Assembly (NCBI GenBank): GCA_963790325.1
Contig: CAWBNY010000003.1
Coordinates: forward strand, 62,001-126,000
Source of the DNA: JAXDMK01 sp963790325
GTDB taxonomy: Bacteria; Actinomycetota; Acidimicrobiia; Acidimicrobiales; AC-14
Length of the DNA: 64,000 nt
Direction: 5' to 3'
The translations under genes were made by a program, and so were the position numbers. Below, in pieces: positions 25,407 to 33,272 of the stretch. Position 1 is the stretch's first letter. Each line of letters begins with the position of its first letter. The notes under the pieces are model-generated. The model saw only the letters and a program-made list of their open reading frames with translations. It searched no databases and was not told where the DNA came from.

Positions 25407-25915
25407 GGGAACACCCACCTGGTCGGGGAGCCGACGAAGTCGGCCTCCACCAGGCCGAACACCCGCGAGGGCGTGACCCGGTAGGAGCCGTTGACGCCGG
25501 GATCGAGGAACTCGATGGCGTGGTCGACGCCGTACTTGGCGTTGAGGAGGCCGAGGAAGCGCGTCCGGGCGTGGCGATCGACCACCCGATCGGCGGTGCC
25601 GTCGACGACGACCGGTTCGAGGGCGTTGTCGGTGGTCATCGTGAGGCGGGGGTCGGCGTCAATGTTGCGGGCCTTCCGGGATCCCAAGCTGCTGCTGAAC
25701 CATAGGCAGCCAGCGTCCCACACCGCCCACACCGGCATCACATGGGGCCGCCCGTCGGGCGCCACCGTGGCCACCCAGTAGTCCTTGGACGCCGTCAGGC
25801 GCTCCTCGGCCCACGACCACGGGAGCAGGCCCGTGCCCTCCGCCGGCCCGAGGACGCCGTACCCGGGCATGTGGGGCCGGCTGGCGGTCGGGATCAGCGT
25901 CCCCTCGCGATCCAC
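25403..25915 (-). CDS. Pyridoxamine 5'-phosphate oxidase-fold flavin/F420-binding protein
   Basis: 170 residues with the split-barrel fold of the PNPOx superfamily. LPWSWAEERLTASKDYWVAT, PDGRPHVMPVWAVW and SRKARNIDADPRLTMTTDN are the actinobacterial F420/FMN-dependent oxidoreductase subgroup landmarks. The substrate cannot be predicted. The GTG at 25915 overlaps the 3' end of the MBL gene by 22 bp; an ATG at 25870 (MPGYGVLGP) is an alternative start. Part of the 24.2-28.1 kb operon. Confidence 0.8.
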   Translation of the reverse strand: MDREGTLIPTASRPHMPGYGVLGPAEGTGLLPWSWAEERLTASKDYWVATVAPDGRPHVMPVWAVWDAGCLWFSSSLGSRKARNIDADPRLTMTTDNALEPVVVDGTADRVVDRHARTRFLGLLNAKYGVDHAIEFLDPGVNGSYRVTPSRVFGLVEADFVGSPTRWVFP

Positions 25916-26538
25916 TCGTCGAGGTGCGGGGCCTCGTCGCCGATGGTGGTGTCACCGCCGTGGCCGGTGTGCACGACGGTGGTCGGGGGGAGGACGAGCA
26001 GCTTGCGGCGGATCGACTCGACGATGCTGCCGAAGTCGGAGTACGACCGGCCGGTGGCGCCCGGCCCGCCCTGGAACAGGGTGTCGCCGCTGAACAGGAC
26101 GCCCGACTGCTCGGCGAACAGGCACACGCCGCCGGGGGAGTGGCCCGGCGTGTGGAGGACGGTCAACGGTGCCGGCCCCACCTGGATCGTCCCGCCGTCG
26201 TCGAGGTCGAGGTCGGGGGCCCGTCCGGGGTGGACGGCATCCCACAACATGCGGTCGTCGGGGTGGAGGGCGATGGGGGCGGAGACGGCGCCGGCCAGCT
26301 CGACGGCGGCGTTGATGTGGTCGTTGTGGCCGTGGGTGCAGACGATGGTGGTCACCCGCCGCCCGCCGACGGCGGCCACGATGGCCCCCGCGTCGTGGGC
26401 CGCGTCGACGATCACCACGTCGTCGCCGTGGCTCACCAGCCAGACGTTGTTCTCCACTTCGAAGTCCTGGCCGTCGAGGGAGAAGATCCCCGCGGTCCGC
26501 ACCCGCTCGACGAGGATCTGGACGGCATCGGGGTTCAC
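25894..26538 (-). CDS. Metallo-beta-lactamase-fold hydrolase
   Basis: 214 residues, glyoxalase II-like subgroup. The metal site motif THGHNDHI (HxHxDH variant: HGHNDH) is followed by LHTPGHSPGG (third His), SGDTLFQGGPGATGRSYSDF (bridging Asp) and VVHTGHGGDTTIG (last His). All six zinc-ligand positions appear present, so it should be an active binuclear hydrolase, possibly of thioesters such as S-lactoylglutathione-type or mycothiol adducts; the substrate is inferred. The GTG at 26538 overlaps the stop of the upstream flavoprotein gene. Confidence 0.85.
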   Translation of the reverse strand: MNPDAVQILVERVRTAGIFSLDGQDFEVENNVWLVSHGDDVVIVDAAHDAGAIVAAVGGRRVTTIVCTHGHNDHINAAVELAGAVSAPIALHPDDRMLWDAVHPGRAPDLDLDDGGTIQVGPAPLTVLHTPGHSPGGVCLFAEQSGVLFSGDTLFQGGPGATGRSYSDFGSIVESIRRKLLVLPPTTVVHTGHGGDTTIGDEAPHLDEWIARGR

Positions 26539-27752
26539 CGGTAGGCCCCCGCTCCGTCGAGGACGCCCCGGCCCCACCGGCGAGGCGTGAGCGCGACCGC
26601 CCGGGGGCAGTCCTCGAACAGCCACCGGCCGAAGTGGCGGCGGGACCAGTCCGACGAGCCGGCCAGGCGGAGAGCGGCGTTGATGCCCCGGCGGTGGGCG
26701 ATGGTGCGGCTCAGGCGGAGCGACATGCGGTGGTCGGCGAACAGCCCCCGCCGGACGGCGCGCTCGTACGACCTCGCCACGTCGCCGCCGCCGACGACGG
26801 CCTCCGCCGCCCACCGACCGGTGAGGAGGGCCTGGGCGATGCCCTCGCCGGTCATGGGGTCGGTGGCGCAGGCGGCGTCGCCCACGAACAGCGCCCGCCC
26901 GCCGCCCGCCGTCAACGGGGTGTCGTCGACGCGGGCCGGGATGGGCCACGCCTTGTGGACGCCCTCCGGCTCGGCCCCGTCTCCCAGGACCTGCCGGATG
27001 TGGGGGCGGGCGAGGAGGTCGGGCCACATGCGCTTCATGTCACCGGTGGGGATACCCGCCTGGCGCTGGATCCCGAACCCGACGTTGGCCCGCCCGCCGG
27101 GGAGGGGGAACGACCAGGCGTAGCCGGGGAGGAGGTCGGGCTCGAACCACACCCACAGCCCGCCCGCCTCCGGCCCGACCCCGGAGAAGTACTGGCGGAA
27201 GGCGTGCCACTCGCCCAGGTATCCGGTGGGAGCGGCGCCGAGGGCCTTGCGGAGGGGCGACCACATCCCGTCGGCCCCGATGGCGTAGCGGGCGACGACA
27301 GGCCCGAGGCCGTCGACGTCGAGCTCGATCGCCCCGCCGTCGGCCGTCGGCGCCGCGCCCCGCAGGGCGTGCCCGTCGTGGACCTTGACCCCCGCAGCCC
27401 GGGCCACGTCGAGCAGGGCGGGGTCGAGTTGGGCCCGGGGGGCGCACACCGCGTACTGGCCGCGGCCCTCCGGGAGGGGGAAGCGCACCGTCCGCCCGCC
27501 CGGCCCCCGCACCCAGGCGTCGGCCACGACCTGCCAGTCGGGCACCGACTCGGGGCGGAGGCCCAGCCATTCCAACTCCCGGAGGGCGGCCGCGGTGAGC
27601 CCGTCGCCGCAGCACTTGTCCCGGGGGAACGCGGCCTTGTCGACGAGGACGACGTCGCGCCCGGCCCGGGCCAGGACGATGGCCGCGGCTGCGCCCGCCG
27701 GCCCGCCGCCCACCACCGCCACCTCGACCTCGACCGGTGCCGCCACCGTCAC
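26535..27752 (-). CDS. Geranylgeranyl reductase-family flavoprotein
   Basis: 405-residue FAD-dependent oxidoreductase. The N-terminal dinucleotide fold has VAVVGGGPAGAAAAIVLARA and the family motif PRDKCCGDGL. The second FAD motif is ALFVGDAACATDPMTGEGIA. This family reduces polyprenyl groups of chlorophyll, archaeal lipids or menaquinone side chains. In actinobacteria a menaquinone-saturating role (MenJ-like) is a reasonable guess but not shown by neighbours. GTG 27752 overlaps the upstream stop (GTGA), so translation is coupled within the operon. Confidence 0.85.
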   Translation of the reverse strand: MTVAAPVEVEVAVVGGGPAGAAAAIVLARAGRDVVLVDKAAFPRDKCCGDGLTAAALRELEWLGLRPESVPDWQVVADAWVRGPGGRTVRFPLPEGRGQYAVCAPRAQLDPALLDVARAAGVKVHDGHALRGAAPTADGGAIELDVDGLGPVVARYAIGADGMWSPLRKALGAAPTGYLGEWHAFRQYFSGVGPEAGGLWVWFEPDLLPGYAWSFPLPGGRANVGFGIQRQAGIPTGDMKRMWPDLLARPHIRQVLGDGAEPEGVHKAWPIPARVDDTPLTAGGGRALFVGDAACATDPMTGEGIAQALLTGRWAAEAVVGGGDVARSYERAVRRGLFADHRMSLRLSRTIAHRRGINAALRLAGSSDWSRRHFGRWLFEDCPRAVALTPRRWGRGVLDGAGAYR

Positions 27753-28126
27753 CCCAACGCCCCGACCAGCCGCCGGGTGACCACCACGGTGCCGGCGGCG
27801 GCGGCGAAGGCCAGCACCGCCCGAGCCCGGGGCAGGTGGCGGGCGCCGAGGACGACGGCCACCGCGTCGCCCGCGTCGGCCAGCGCCCCCGCCTCCAGCC
27901 AGCCCCGGACAGGAGCGTCCTTCTGCAGGGCGAACAGGGTGCCGACACCGATGGCGAGGTCGCGCACGCCCGTCGACCGGGCCAGGAACCGGGCCGCGGG
28001 GTCGGTGTGGGATCCCTTGGCCGGCCACAGCCGAAGGGCCAACCCCGGGGCCAGGCTGTAGCTCGCCCCCAGCGCCATCCGCCCCGCCGCGATCGCCTTG
28101 GCGACGCTGCGCTCGTCAAGGTTCAT
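27749..28126 (-). CDS. Small membrane protein (DUF4267-like)
   Basis: 125 residues with three or four hydrophobic segments (about 10-35, 52-70, 78-95, 100-120). It resembles small actinobacterial membrane proteins with a GRMALGASYSLAPGLALRLW start and FLARSTGVRDLAIGVGTLFA centre, which I associate tentatively with DUF4267. It is the first gene of the overlapping operon ending at 24243. The ATG is at 28126; 97 bp upstream lies the VanW gene in the same direction. Function unknown. Confidence 0.6.
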   Translation of the reverse strand: MNLDERSVAKAIAAGRMALGASYSLAPGLALRLWPAKGSHTDPAARFLARSTGVRDLAIGVGTLFALQKDAPVRGWLEAGALADAGDAVAVVLGARHLPRARAVLAFAAAAGTVVVTRRLVGALG

Positions 28127-28223
28127 GTCCGGCGGCCGCCCTCGCCGCCGAAGGCGGCCCTGGCGGCTGCCGGCAAGGAGGGACCGGCTGAGGTCGGCCG
28201 GCTCCGCTTCCGAAGGCGAAGAG

Positions 28224-30368
28224 TCATCTCGGGCAGATCACCCCTTCCTTGGGCGCGTACAAGGCGAAGAACCTGTCCACTGTGGTGCGGCCGTCGGTGT
28301 AGGTGCGGGTGCGCTCGGTGATCACCCGGGTGCAGACGTACAGCTCGGGCTCGGGCGGCGGGGGCGGCTCGGTGTCCGGCGGCGGATCGGTGGTGGGGGC
28401 CGTGGGATCGGGTTCGGGCTCCTCGGGCACCGTGGACGTGGTCGGGGTCTCGATCACCTGGGTCGTGGGTATCTCTTCCGTCGTCTGGTTGGTCTGGGCC
28501 CCCTCCACCGTGTGGGTGGAGTACAGGGTGACGGTGATCGATGTGGCGCTGTACGACGTCCAGATGAGCACCCCGTGCGGCGTCTGGTTGCGGACCTGGA
28601 GGTCGAGGCTGGGGAAGTCGAGGGTGGCCTCCCGGCCGTAGGGGTACCGCGAGATGTAGATCCCGTGCATCCCGTAGGTGGGGATGTCGAGGCCGGCGAA
28701 GAAGGCGGCGTTGAACAGGGTGGTCGAGAACTGGGACACCCCCCCGCCGACGTCCTTGGAGAAGTTGTACTCGGCGTCGATCACCGGCGCCTCCACGAAC
28801 CCCTTCTCGACGGTGCGCCGGCCGACGTGGCCGTTGAGGGAGAACGTCCCCCCCGCCTCGACGATCGCTCCCCGGACCAAGTCGGCCATGCGGTGGATGT
28901 TGGTGACCCGGGGCTCGCCCGCGGCATGGTTGGTGGTGAAGCTGCCCACCATCTCGGTTATGCCGAGCTTCCTGACCGCCTCCTCGTCCCTTGTCGCGGG
29001 AATCGACCTCAGGGGAAGGTCGACCGGCGGGTCACCCGGGCTGCGGTTGCGGAGGGCGGCCTCGATCGCGTCGGCCGCCTCGGGGGCGCAGCAGGCGGTG
29101 CCGGTCGTGGGCGGCGTGATCACCACCCGGCCGCCCACCACCTCCAGGCCGGCGTCGACCGCAGGCTTGCCCGCCTCCGGGAACAGGGCGGACAGGGCCT
29201 CCGCCGCCCCGTCGGCGTCGACGCCCAGGCGCAGGCCCTCGTCCGACGGGGTCGCCCGCAGCCAGGTGCGGACGGTGGCCGCGGGGACGGTGGCCGTGTT
29301 GCCCTCGATCATCACCGGCAGCTCGCCGACGGCCAGCTGCTCCGCCTCGGCCGCCACCCGCTGGGCGTCGGCGATGCCGTACCGGGGTGCCACCGACCGC
29401 CGGGGCACCGACACCTCCAGGGGAAACTGCCGGCCGGCGTCCGAGCGGAGGGCGCGCACCACGTTGGCCGGGTCGATGCCCCGTCCCGGCTTGCCCTCGA
29501 CGGCCACCAGGCGTCCGTCCTTGACGGCGATGTTGGGCTCCACCGGCGGTTCCCGGCGGGGGTCGCGCTCGGCCACCAGCCGCCGCACCGCGTTCTCGTC
29601 GACCTCGAGGACCGCTGGGGACTTCCGGTTCACGACGAACGCGGTCACCCAGTTCCACATCCGGACGAGGGGGAAGCCCTGGTGGCCCACTCTCAGGACG
29701 GCGTCGGCGGTGGCGTCGGCGTCGACCGACATCCCCAGCTCGGGTGCGGTGGCTTGGAACCCTCCGTCGGGGGCCTTGACCTCGACGCTCGCGGCCCGGT
29801 AGCGGTCGGACAGGTCGGTGATCGCGGCCTGCACCTCCTGGCGGTTCATCCCCCCGACGTTGCGGTCGACGAGGACGACGTTGCGGGCCACCACCCCCTT
29901 GTGGGCCTGGCTGTCGAGGATCCACAGGAGGAGCAGGATGCCCAGCGCCACGCCGGCCAGCACCAGGCCGAGCAGGGCCCGCTGACGTAGCCCCTCGAAC
30001 CGGGCGCCCCCGCCCGAGTCGGCGGCCGGGCGGGCCGGTCGCGGCGGCCGGGGCGGCCGGGGTGCCCGCCCCGGGCGCGGGATCGCCATGACCCGGGTCG
30101 ACCAGGGACGGGCGTCGGCCGGCGGGGCCGGCGCGGGCGGGGCTTGCGGGGCGGCCGCCGGTGCCGACCCTTGGGGCTCCGGGACCGGTGCTTGGGGACC
30201 CGCGGCCGACCCTTGGGGACCCGCGGCCGGCGCTTGGGGTTCCGGGGCCGGCGGCGCCGGCGGGGGCGGTTGCGCGCCCCGGGGCGGCCGGGGCGGCCGG
30301 GGCGGGAGCTCCCGGGGCGAGAACCGCCCCCCGTCCGGCGGAACGGCCCCCTCGCTCGAGTCCTCCAT
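28224..30368 (-). CDS. VanW-domain membrane-anchored cell-wall protein
   Basis: 714 residues. A long cytoplasmic Pro/Gln/Ala-rich tail (about 1-125, with repeated PQ-containing units such as GPQGSAAGPQAP) precedes one membrane helix (LLGLVLAGVALGILLLLWIL). The extracytoplasmic part has PG_binding_4-type repeats and then a VanW domain at about 470-610 (VGSFTTNHAAGEPRVTNIHR, GGTFSLNGHVGRRT, VGGGVSQFSTTLFNAAFFAG). A Thr/Pro/Glu linker and a G5-like end (YVCTRVITERTRTYTDGRTT) follow. VanW is found in vancomycin clusters but its role is unknown, so resistance should not be inferred. ATG 30368; TACCCT lies 9 nt upstream. Confidence 0.82.
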   Translation of the reverse strand: MEDSSEGAVPPDGGRFSPRELPPRPPRPPRGAQPPPPAPPAPEPQAPAAGPQGSAAGPQAPVPEPQGSAPAAAPQAPPAPAPPADARPWSTRVMAIPRPGRAPRPPRPPRPARPAADSGGGARFEGLRQRALLGLVLAGVALGILLLLWILDSQAHKGVVARNVVLVDRNVGGMNRQEVQAAITDLSDRYRAASVEVKAPDGGFQATAPELGMSVDADATADAVLRVGHQGFPLVRMWNWVTAFVVNRKSPAVLEVDENAVRRLVAERDPRREPPVEPNIAVKDGRLVAVEGKPGRGIDPANVVRALRSDAGRQFPLEVSVPRRSVAPRYGIADAQRVAAEAEQLAVGELPVMIEGNTATVPAATVRTWLRATPSDEGLRLGVDADGAAEALSALFPEAGKPAVDAGLEVVGGRVVITPPTTGTACCAPEAADAIEAALRNRSPGDPPVDLPLRSIPATRDEEAVRKLGITEMVGSFTTNHAAGEPRVTNIHRMADLVRGAIVEAGGTFSLNGHVGRRTVEKGFVEAPVIDAEYNFSKDVGGGVSQFSTTLFNAAFFAGLDIPTYGMHGIYISRYPYGREATLDFPSLDLQVRNQTPHGVLIWTSYSATSITVTLYSTHTVEGAQTNQTTEEIPTTQVIETPTTSTVPEEPEPDPTAPTTDPPPDTEPPPPPEPELYVCTRVITERTRTYTDGRTTVDRFFALYAPKEGVICPR

Positions 30369-30377
30369 CGTCGCACC

Positions 30378-30417
30378 AGGGTAGGGCTTCGTCCCCCGGT
30401 CGCCGACCCACTACCTT
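30378..30417. promoter_or_regulatory. Divergent -10-like hexamers for the VanW gene and gmd
   Basis: Minus strand: TACCCT (30378-30383) ends 9 nt before the ATG at 30368. Plus strand: TACCTT (30412-30417) ends 6 nt before the GTG at 30424. The 55-bp divergent gap has no Shine-Dalgarno for either gene, fitting leaderless or near-leaderless transcripts. Confidence 0.45.
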
Positions 30418-30423
30418 GCAGGG

Positions 30424-31413
30424 GTGCCTCGAGCTCTCGTCACCGGTATCACCGGCCAGGACGGCCGCTACATGGCCCAGCTGCTCGTCGCCAAGGGCTA
30501 CGACGTCTTCGGCATGGTCCGGGGCCAGAACAACCCCAAGGCGCAGATGGTGCAGGAGGAGACCCCTGAGCTGGAGCTGGTCGAGGGTGACCTTCAGGAC
30601 CTGTCGTCGCTGATAGCGGTGGCGGAGGCGGTCCAGCCGGACGAGGTCTACAACCTGGGTGCCATCAGCTTCGTGGCCCTGTCCTTCCGCCAGCCCGAGC
30701 TCACCGCCGACATCACCGGCCTGGGCGTGCTGCGCATGCTGGAGGCCATCCGGGTGGTCGGGGGGTCCGGGGGCGGCAACCGGGTCCGGTTCTACCAGGC
30801 GTCGTCGTCGGAGATGTTCGGCAAGGTCCGCGAGACCCCCCAGACGGAGACGACGCCGTTCCACCCTCGATCGCCGTACGGGGCGGCCAAGGTCTTCGGC
30901 CACTTCACCACCGTCAACTACCGGGAGGCGCACGGCCTCTACGCCTGCTCCGGGATCTGCTTCAACCACGAGAGCCCCCGCCGGGGCCTGGAGTTCGTCA
31001 CCCGCAAGGTCACCAACGGGGTGGCCCGGATCAAGCTCGGCCTGCAGGAGAAGATCTCCCTCGGCAACCTCGACGCGGCCCGGGACTGGGGCTTCGCCGG
31101 TGACTTCTGCGAGGCCATGTGGCTGATGCTCCAGCAGGACGAGGCCGACGACTACGTCATCGCCACCGGAGAGACCCATACCATCCGCGACCTGCTCGAC
31201 GCCGCCTTCGCCGCCGTCGGCATCGACGACTGGACCCCCCTGGTGGAGCAGGATCCGCGCTTCATGCGCCCGGCCGAGGTCGACATCCTCACCGGAGACG
31301 CATCCAAGGCCCGGAACATCCTGGGCTGGAAGCCCAGGATCGCCTTCCCCGAGCTGGTGGAGATGATGGTGGCCAACGACATCGAGGTGGAGGCGTCCCG
31401 GCACGTCCACTAG
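30424..31413 (+). CDS. gmd: GDP-mannose 4,6-dehydratase
   Basis: Short-chain dehydratase converting GDP-mannose to GDP-4-keto-6-deoxymannose, the precursor of deoxyhexoses for glycans. 329 residues. NADP-binding TGITGQDG lies at 7-14, with YNLGAISFV, ASSSEMFG, catalytic YGAAK (Tyr152, Lys156), FNHESPRRG and GNLDAARDWGFAGDF, all typical of Gmd. GTG 30424. No fucose synthase or glycosyltransferase is adjacent, so the end sugar is unknown. Confidence 0.92.
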   Translation: MPRALVTGITGQDGRYMAQLLVAKGYDVFGMVRGQNNPKAQMVQEETPELELVEGDLQDLSSLIAVAEAVQPDEVYNLGAISFVALSFRQPELTADITGLGVLRMLEAIRVVGGSGGGNRVRFYQASSSEMFGKVRETPQTETTPFHPRSPYGAAKVFGHFTTVNYREAHGLYACSGICFNHESPRRGLEFVTRKVTNGVARIKLGLQEKISLGNLDAARDWGFAGDFCEAMWLMLQQDEADDYVIATGETHTIRDLLDAAFAAVGIDDWTPLVEQDPRFMRPAEVDILTGDASKARNILGWKPRIAFPELVEMMVANDIEVEASRHVH

Positions 31414-31420
31414 CGAGGAG

Positions 31421-31894
31421 GTGCGGGGCCCGTTCTGGTGCGGGCGGCCGGTGCCGATCGACGAGGTCGCCCGCCGGGCTCCCTTCCCCCTGTACGGCCT
31501 GGCGCCCGAGTGGCCGGGCGAGCGCCGGCTCCACAGCCACGGCCTGTCCGCGGGCGAGGTGACGTTCGTGGCCCTGGGTCACGTCGACGACCACGACGGC
31601 GAGCTGGTGGTCCACACCCTCTTCGGGGAGCGGCGGGCGCCGAACGACGCCCCGTTCACGGCCGTCCTCCACCTCGCCGCCGAGCCGCCGCAGTGGCACC
31701 CGCGAACCATGGTGGTCGAGGGCCGTGACCAGGTCTTCTGGGGCTCGGAGGAGGGGGACCGGTGGGCCGCCTTCGCCCGGGTGGGTGGCGTGCGGGTGGT
31801 CGTGACCGCCACCCGGTGGTCGGTCGGCCCGGGCGATGTCCGCCTGGCCGTCGTCGACCCGGTCGACTACTCGGGGTCGACCACCAGCCGGTAG
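31421..31894 (+). CDS. Conserved hypothetical protein
   Basis: 157 residues from GTG 31421, 7 bp after gmd, with GAGGAG just upstream, so probably co-transcribed with gmd. No membrane helix or signal peptide. Trp/His/Asp-rich blocks include LYGLAPEWPGERRLHSHGLS, HVDDHDGELVVHTLFGERR and WHPRTMVVEGRDQVFWGSEE. I recognise no family. It overlaps the 3' end of the convergent nnaR-like gene by 28 bp. Confidence 0.5.
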   Translation: MRGPFWCGRPVPIDEVARRAPFPLYGLAPEWPGERRLHSHGLSAGEVTFVALGHVDDHDGELVVHTLFGERRAPNDAPFTAVLHLAAEPPQWHPRTMVVEGRDQVFWGSEEGDRWAAFARVGGVRVVVTATRWSVGPGDVRLAVVDPVDYSGSTTSR

Positions 31895-32982
31895 CCGCGG
31901 GAGCGGGTCACCTCGATGATGGATCCGCACGCTCCCAGCCGGCGGCGCAGCCGGCCCACCACCACCTCCAGCAGGTGGGCGTCGACGTCGGCCGAGCCCC
32001 AGATCCGCTCGAGGAGGGTGGCCCGGTCGACCACCACCCCGGGGCGGGCGGCCAGGATCTCGAACACGGCCCGCTCCCGTCCCGACAGCGACGACGGCGT
32101 GCCGTCGGCGTAGACGGAAGAGCCCTGCACCACCAGCTCCCGGCCGTCGACGACGAACGTCCGGCGGCGGGTGACGAGCTCGTCGCTCAGGGCCCGCACC
32201 AGCAGGCCCAGCCGGCCCACCTTGGGCTCGACCGGTGCGTCCACTCCCAGGTCCTTGGCCGCCTGGGCGCAGACGGGGCCCACGCAGGCGGCGGTGAGGC
32301 CGTTGTTGAACGCCCGGCGGAGGTCGTCGGCCGCCTGCTGCTCGGCCGCGATCTCGAACAGGTTCCTCACCGCGGGGGCGCTGGTGAACGTGATGGCGTC
32401 GACCCGGCCGTTGAGCGCGGCGTCGACCATGGACCGGGCGGGACGGGTGTCGGCCGGATACCGCCACCGGTACACGGGCACCCGCACCACCGACGCCCCC
32501 GCCGCCTCCAGGGCGGCGATGAACCCGGGGTTCTCCATGCCGTACTCCTGCAGGGCGATGCGGCGGCCGCCGACCCCTTCGGCCAGCAGCTTGGCCAGCA
32601 CGTCGTCCATCTGCTCGGTCTCCGACTGGGCCCACACCGGGAGGCCGGCGGCGAGGACCACGCCCGCCGCCTTCGGGCCCCGGGCGAAGATGCGGGACTG
32701 GCCGAGGGCGGCCATCAGGCCCGATCCCATGCCCCATGCCTCCGCCGTCTCCAACCACGCCCGCACGCCGATGCCGGTGGTGGCCACGACCACGTCGGGG
32801 GGGCAGTCGACGACGGCGGCCGTCGCCCGCCGCAGATCGTCGTCGTCGGCCAGGTAAAGGGTGTCCATGGAGGGCCCGTGGACGACGGTCGCGCCTCGCC
32901 GGCGGAGGAGCTCGGCCTGCTCCTCCCATCGCCGGTCGGCGGTGATGCCGACCACGAACCCTTCGAGTGGCCCTGGGCTCAT
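31867..32982 (-). CDS. NnaR-like regulator: uroporphyrinogen-III synthase-fold plus OmpR-type winged helix
   Basis: 371 residues. Residues 1-260 have the HemD fold (VVGITADRRWEEQAELLRRR, VVVATTGIGVRAW, ITFTSAPAVRNLFEIA, VGPVCAQAAKDLGV). The C-terminus (about 275-371) is a response-regulator-type DNA-binding winged helix (LSGRERAVFEILAARPGVVV, VVGRLRRRLG, VTRSRGYRLVVD). This fusion is the NnaR type, the activator of nitrate/nitrite assimilation in Mycobacterium smegmatis, also next to nirB in mycobacteria. It is divergent from nirB. A motif shared with the narK upstream region lies 23 bp before its ATG at 32982, suggesting autoregulation. Confidence 0.87.
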   Translation of the reverse strand: MSPGPLEGFVVGITADRRWEEQAELLRRRGATVVHGPSMDTLYLADDDDLRRATAAVVDCPPDVVVATTGIGVRAWLETAEAWGMGSGLMAALGQSRIFARGPKAAGVVLAAGLPVWAQSETEQMDDVLAKLLAEGVGGRRIALQEYGMENPGFIAALEAAGASVVRVPVYRWRYPADTRPARSMVDAALNGRVDAITFTSAPAVRNLFEIAAEQQAADDLRRAFNNGLTAACVGPVCAQAAKDLGVDAPVEPKVGRLGLLVRALSDELVTRRRTFVVDGRELVVQGSSVYADGTPSSLSGRERAVFEILAARPGVVVDRATLLERIWGSADVDAHLLEVVVGRLRRRLGACGSIIEVTRSRGYRLVVDPE

Positions 32983-33004
32983 GGACCGAGTCTCCCTCAC
33001 GCCC

Positions 33005-33043
33005 GTGAACGGACCCGTACGTTCGGGGTGTCCGGACCGTGAA
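33005..33043. promoter_or_regulatory. Putative nitrate-regulator binding region, nnaR/nirB gap
   Basis: Starts GTGAACGG at 33005 and includes TCGGGGT and TCCGG up to 33035, then a second GTGAA at 33039. A near-identical sequence with the same 34-bp GTG-to-GTG spacing occurs before narK at 40507-40545. It lies between the divergent nnaR-like gene and nirB, the expected place for an NnaR operator. It also contains a GAACG-n8-CGTTC dyad (33007-33024). The rest of the 290-bp gap has a TTGACT at 33223 but no convincing -10. Confidence 0.55.
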
Positions 33044-33272
33044 GAGAATCTGACCCGGTTCTGGCCCGGGCCTGCCTTCCATCCGGGACGAGCTGCTCGC
33101 CGGTCGCCCGCCCGTCACCCCCGGTGGCGTCGGGTCGAGCCTCACGGCGGCCCCGGGGCCGCTGAGAGGACCTTGTCGCACGGCCGTCACCGGGACGCAA
33201 CCCGTCGAACACCCGTTGCCGGTTGACTCAGGTCATGCGAAAGAATGCCTCCGGCGGGGCCGCGGTGCGGGC

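Noticed and set aside
30119..30260. Tandem DNA repeat as a separate element
   Set aside because: The repeated GACCCTTGGGG-type units are the coding sequence for the Pro/Gln-rich tail of the VanW protein and are explained by it.
28224..30368. Vancomycin resistance from the VanW domain
   Set aside because: No VanH/A/X or VanRS-type genes are nearby, and VanW-domain proteins are common in non-resistant actinobacteria.
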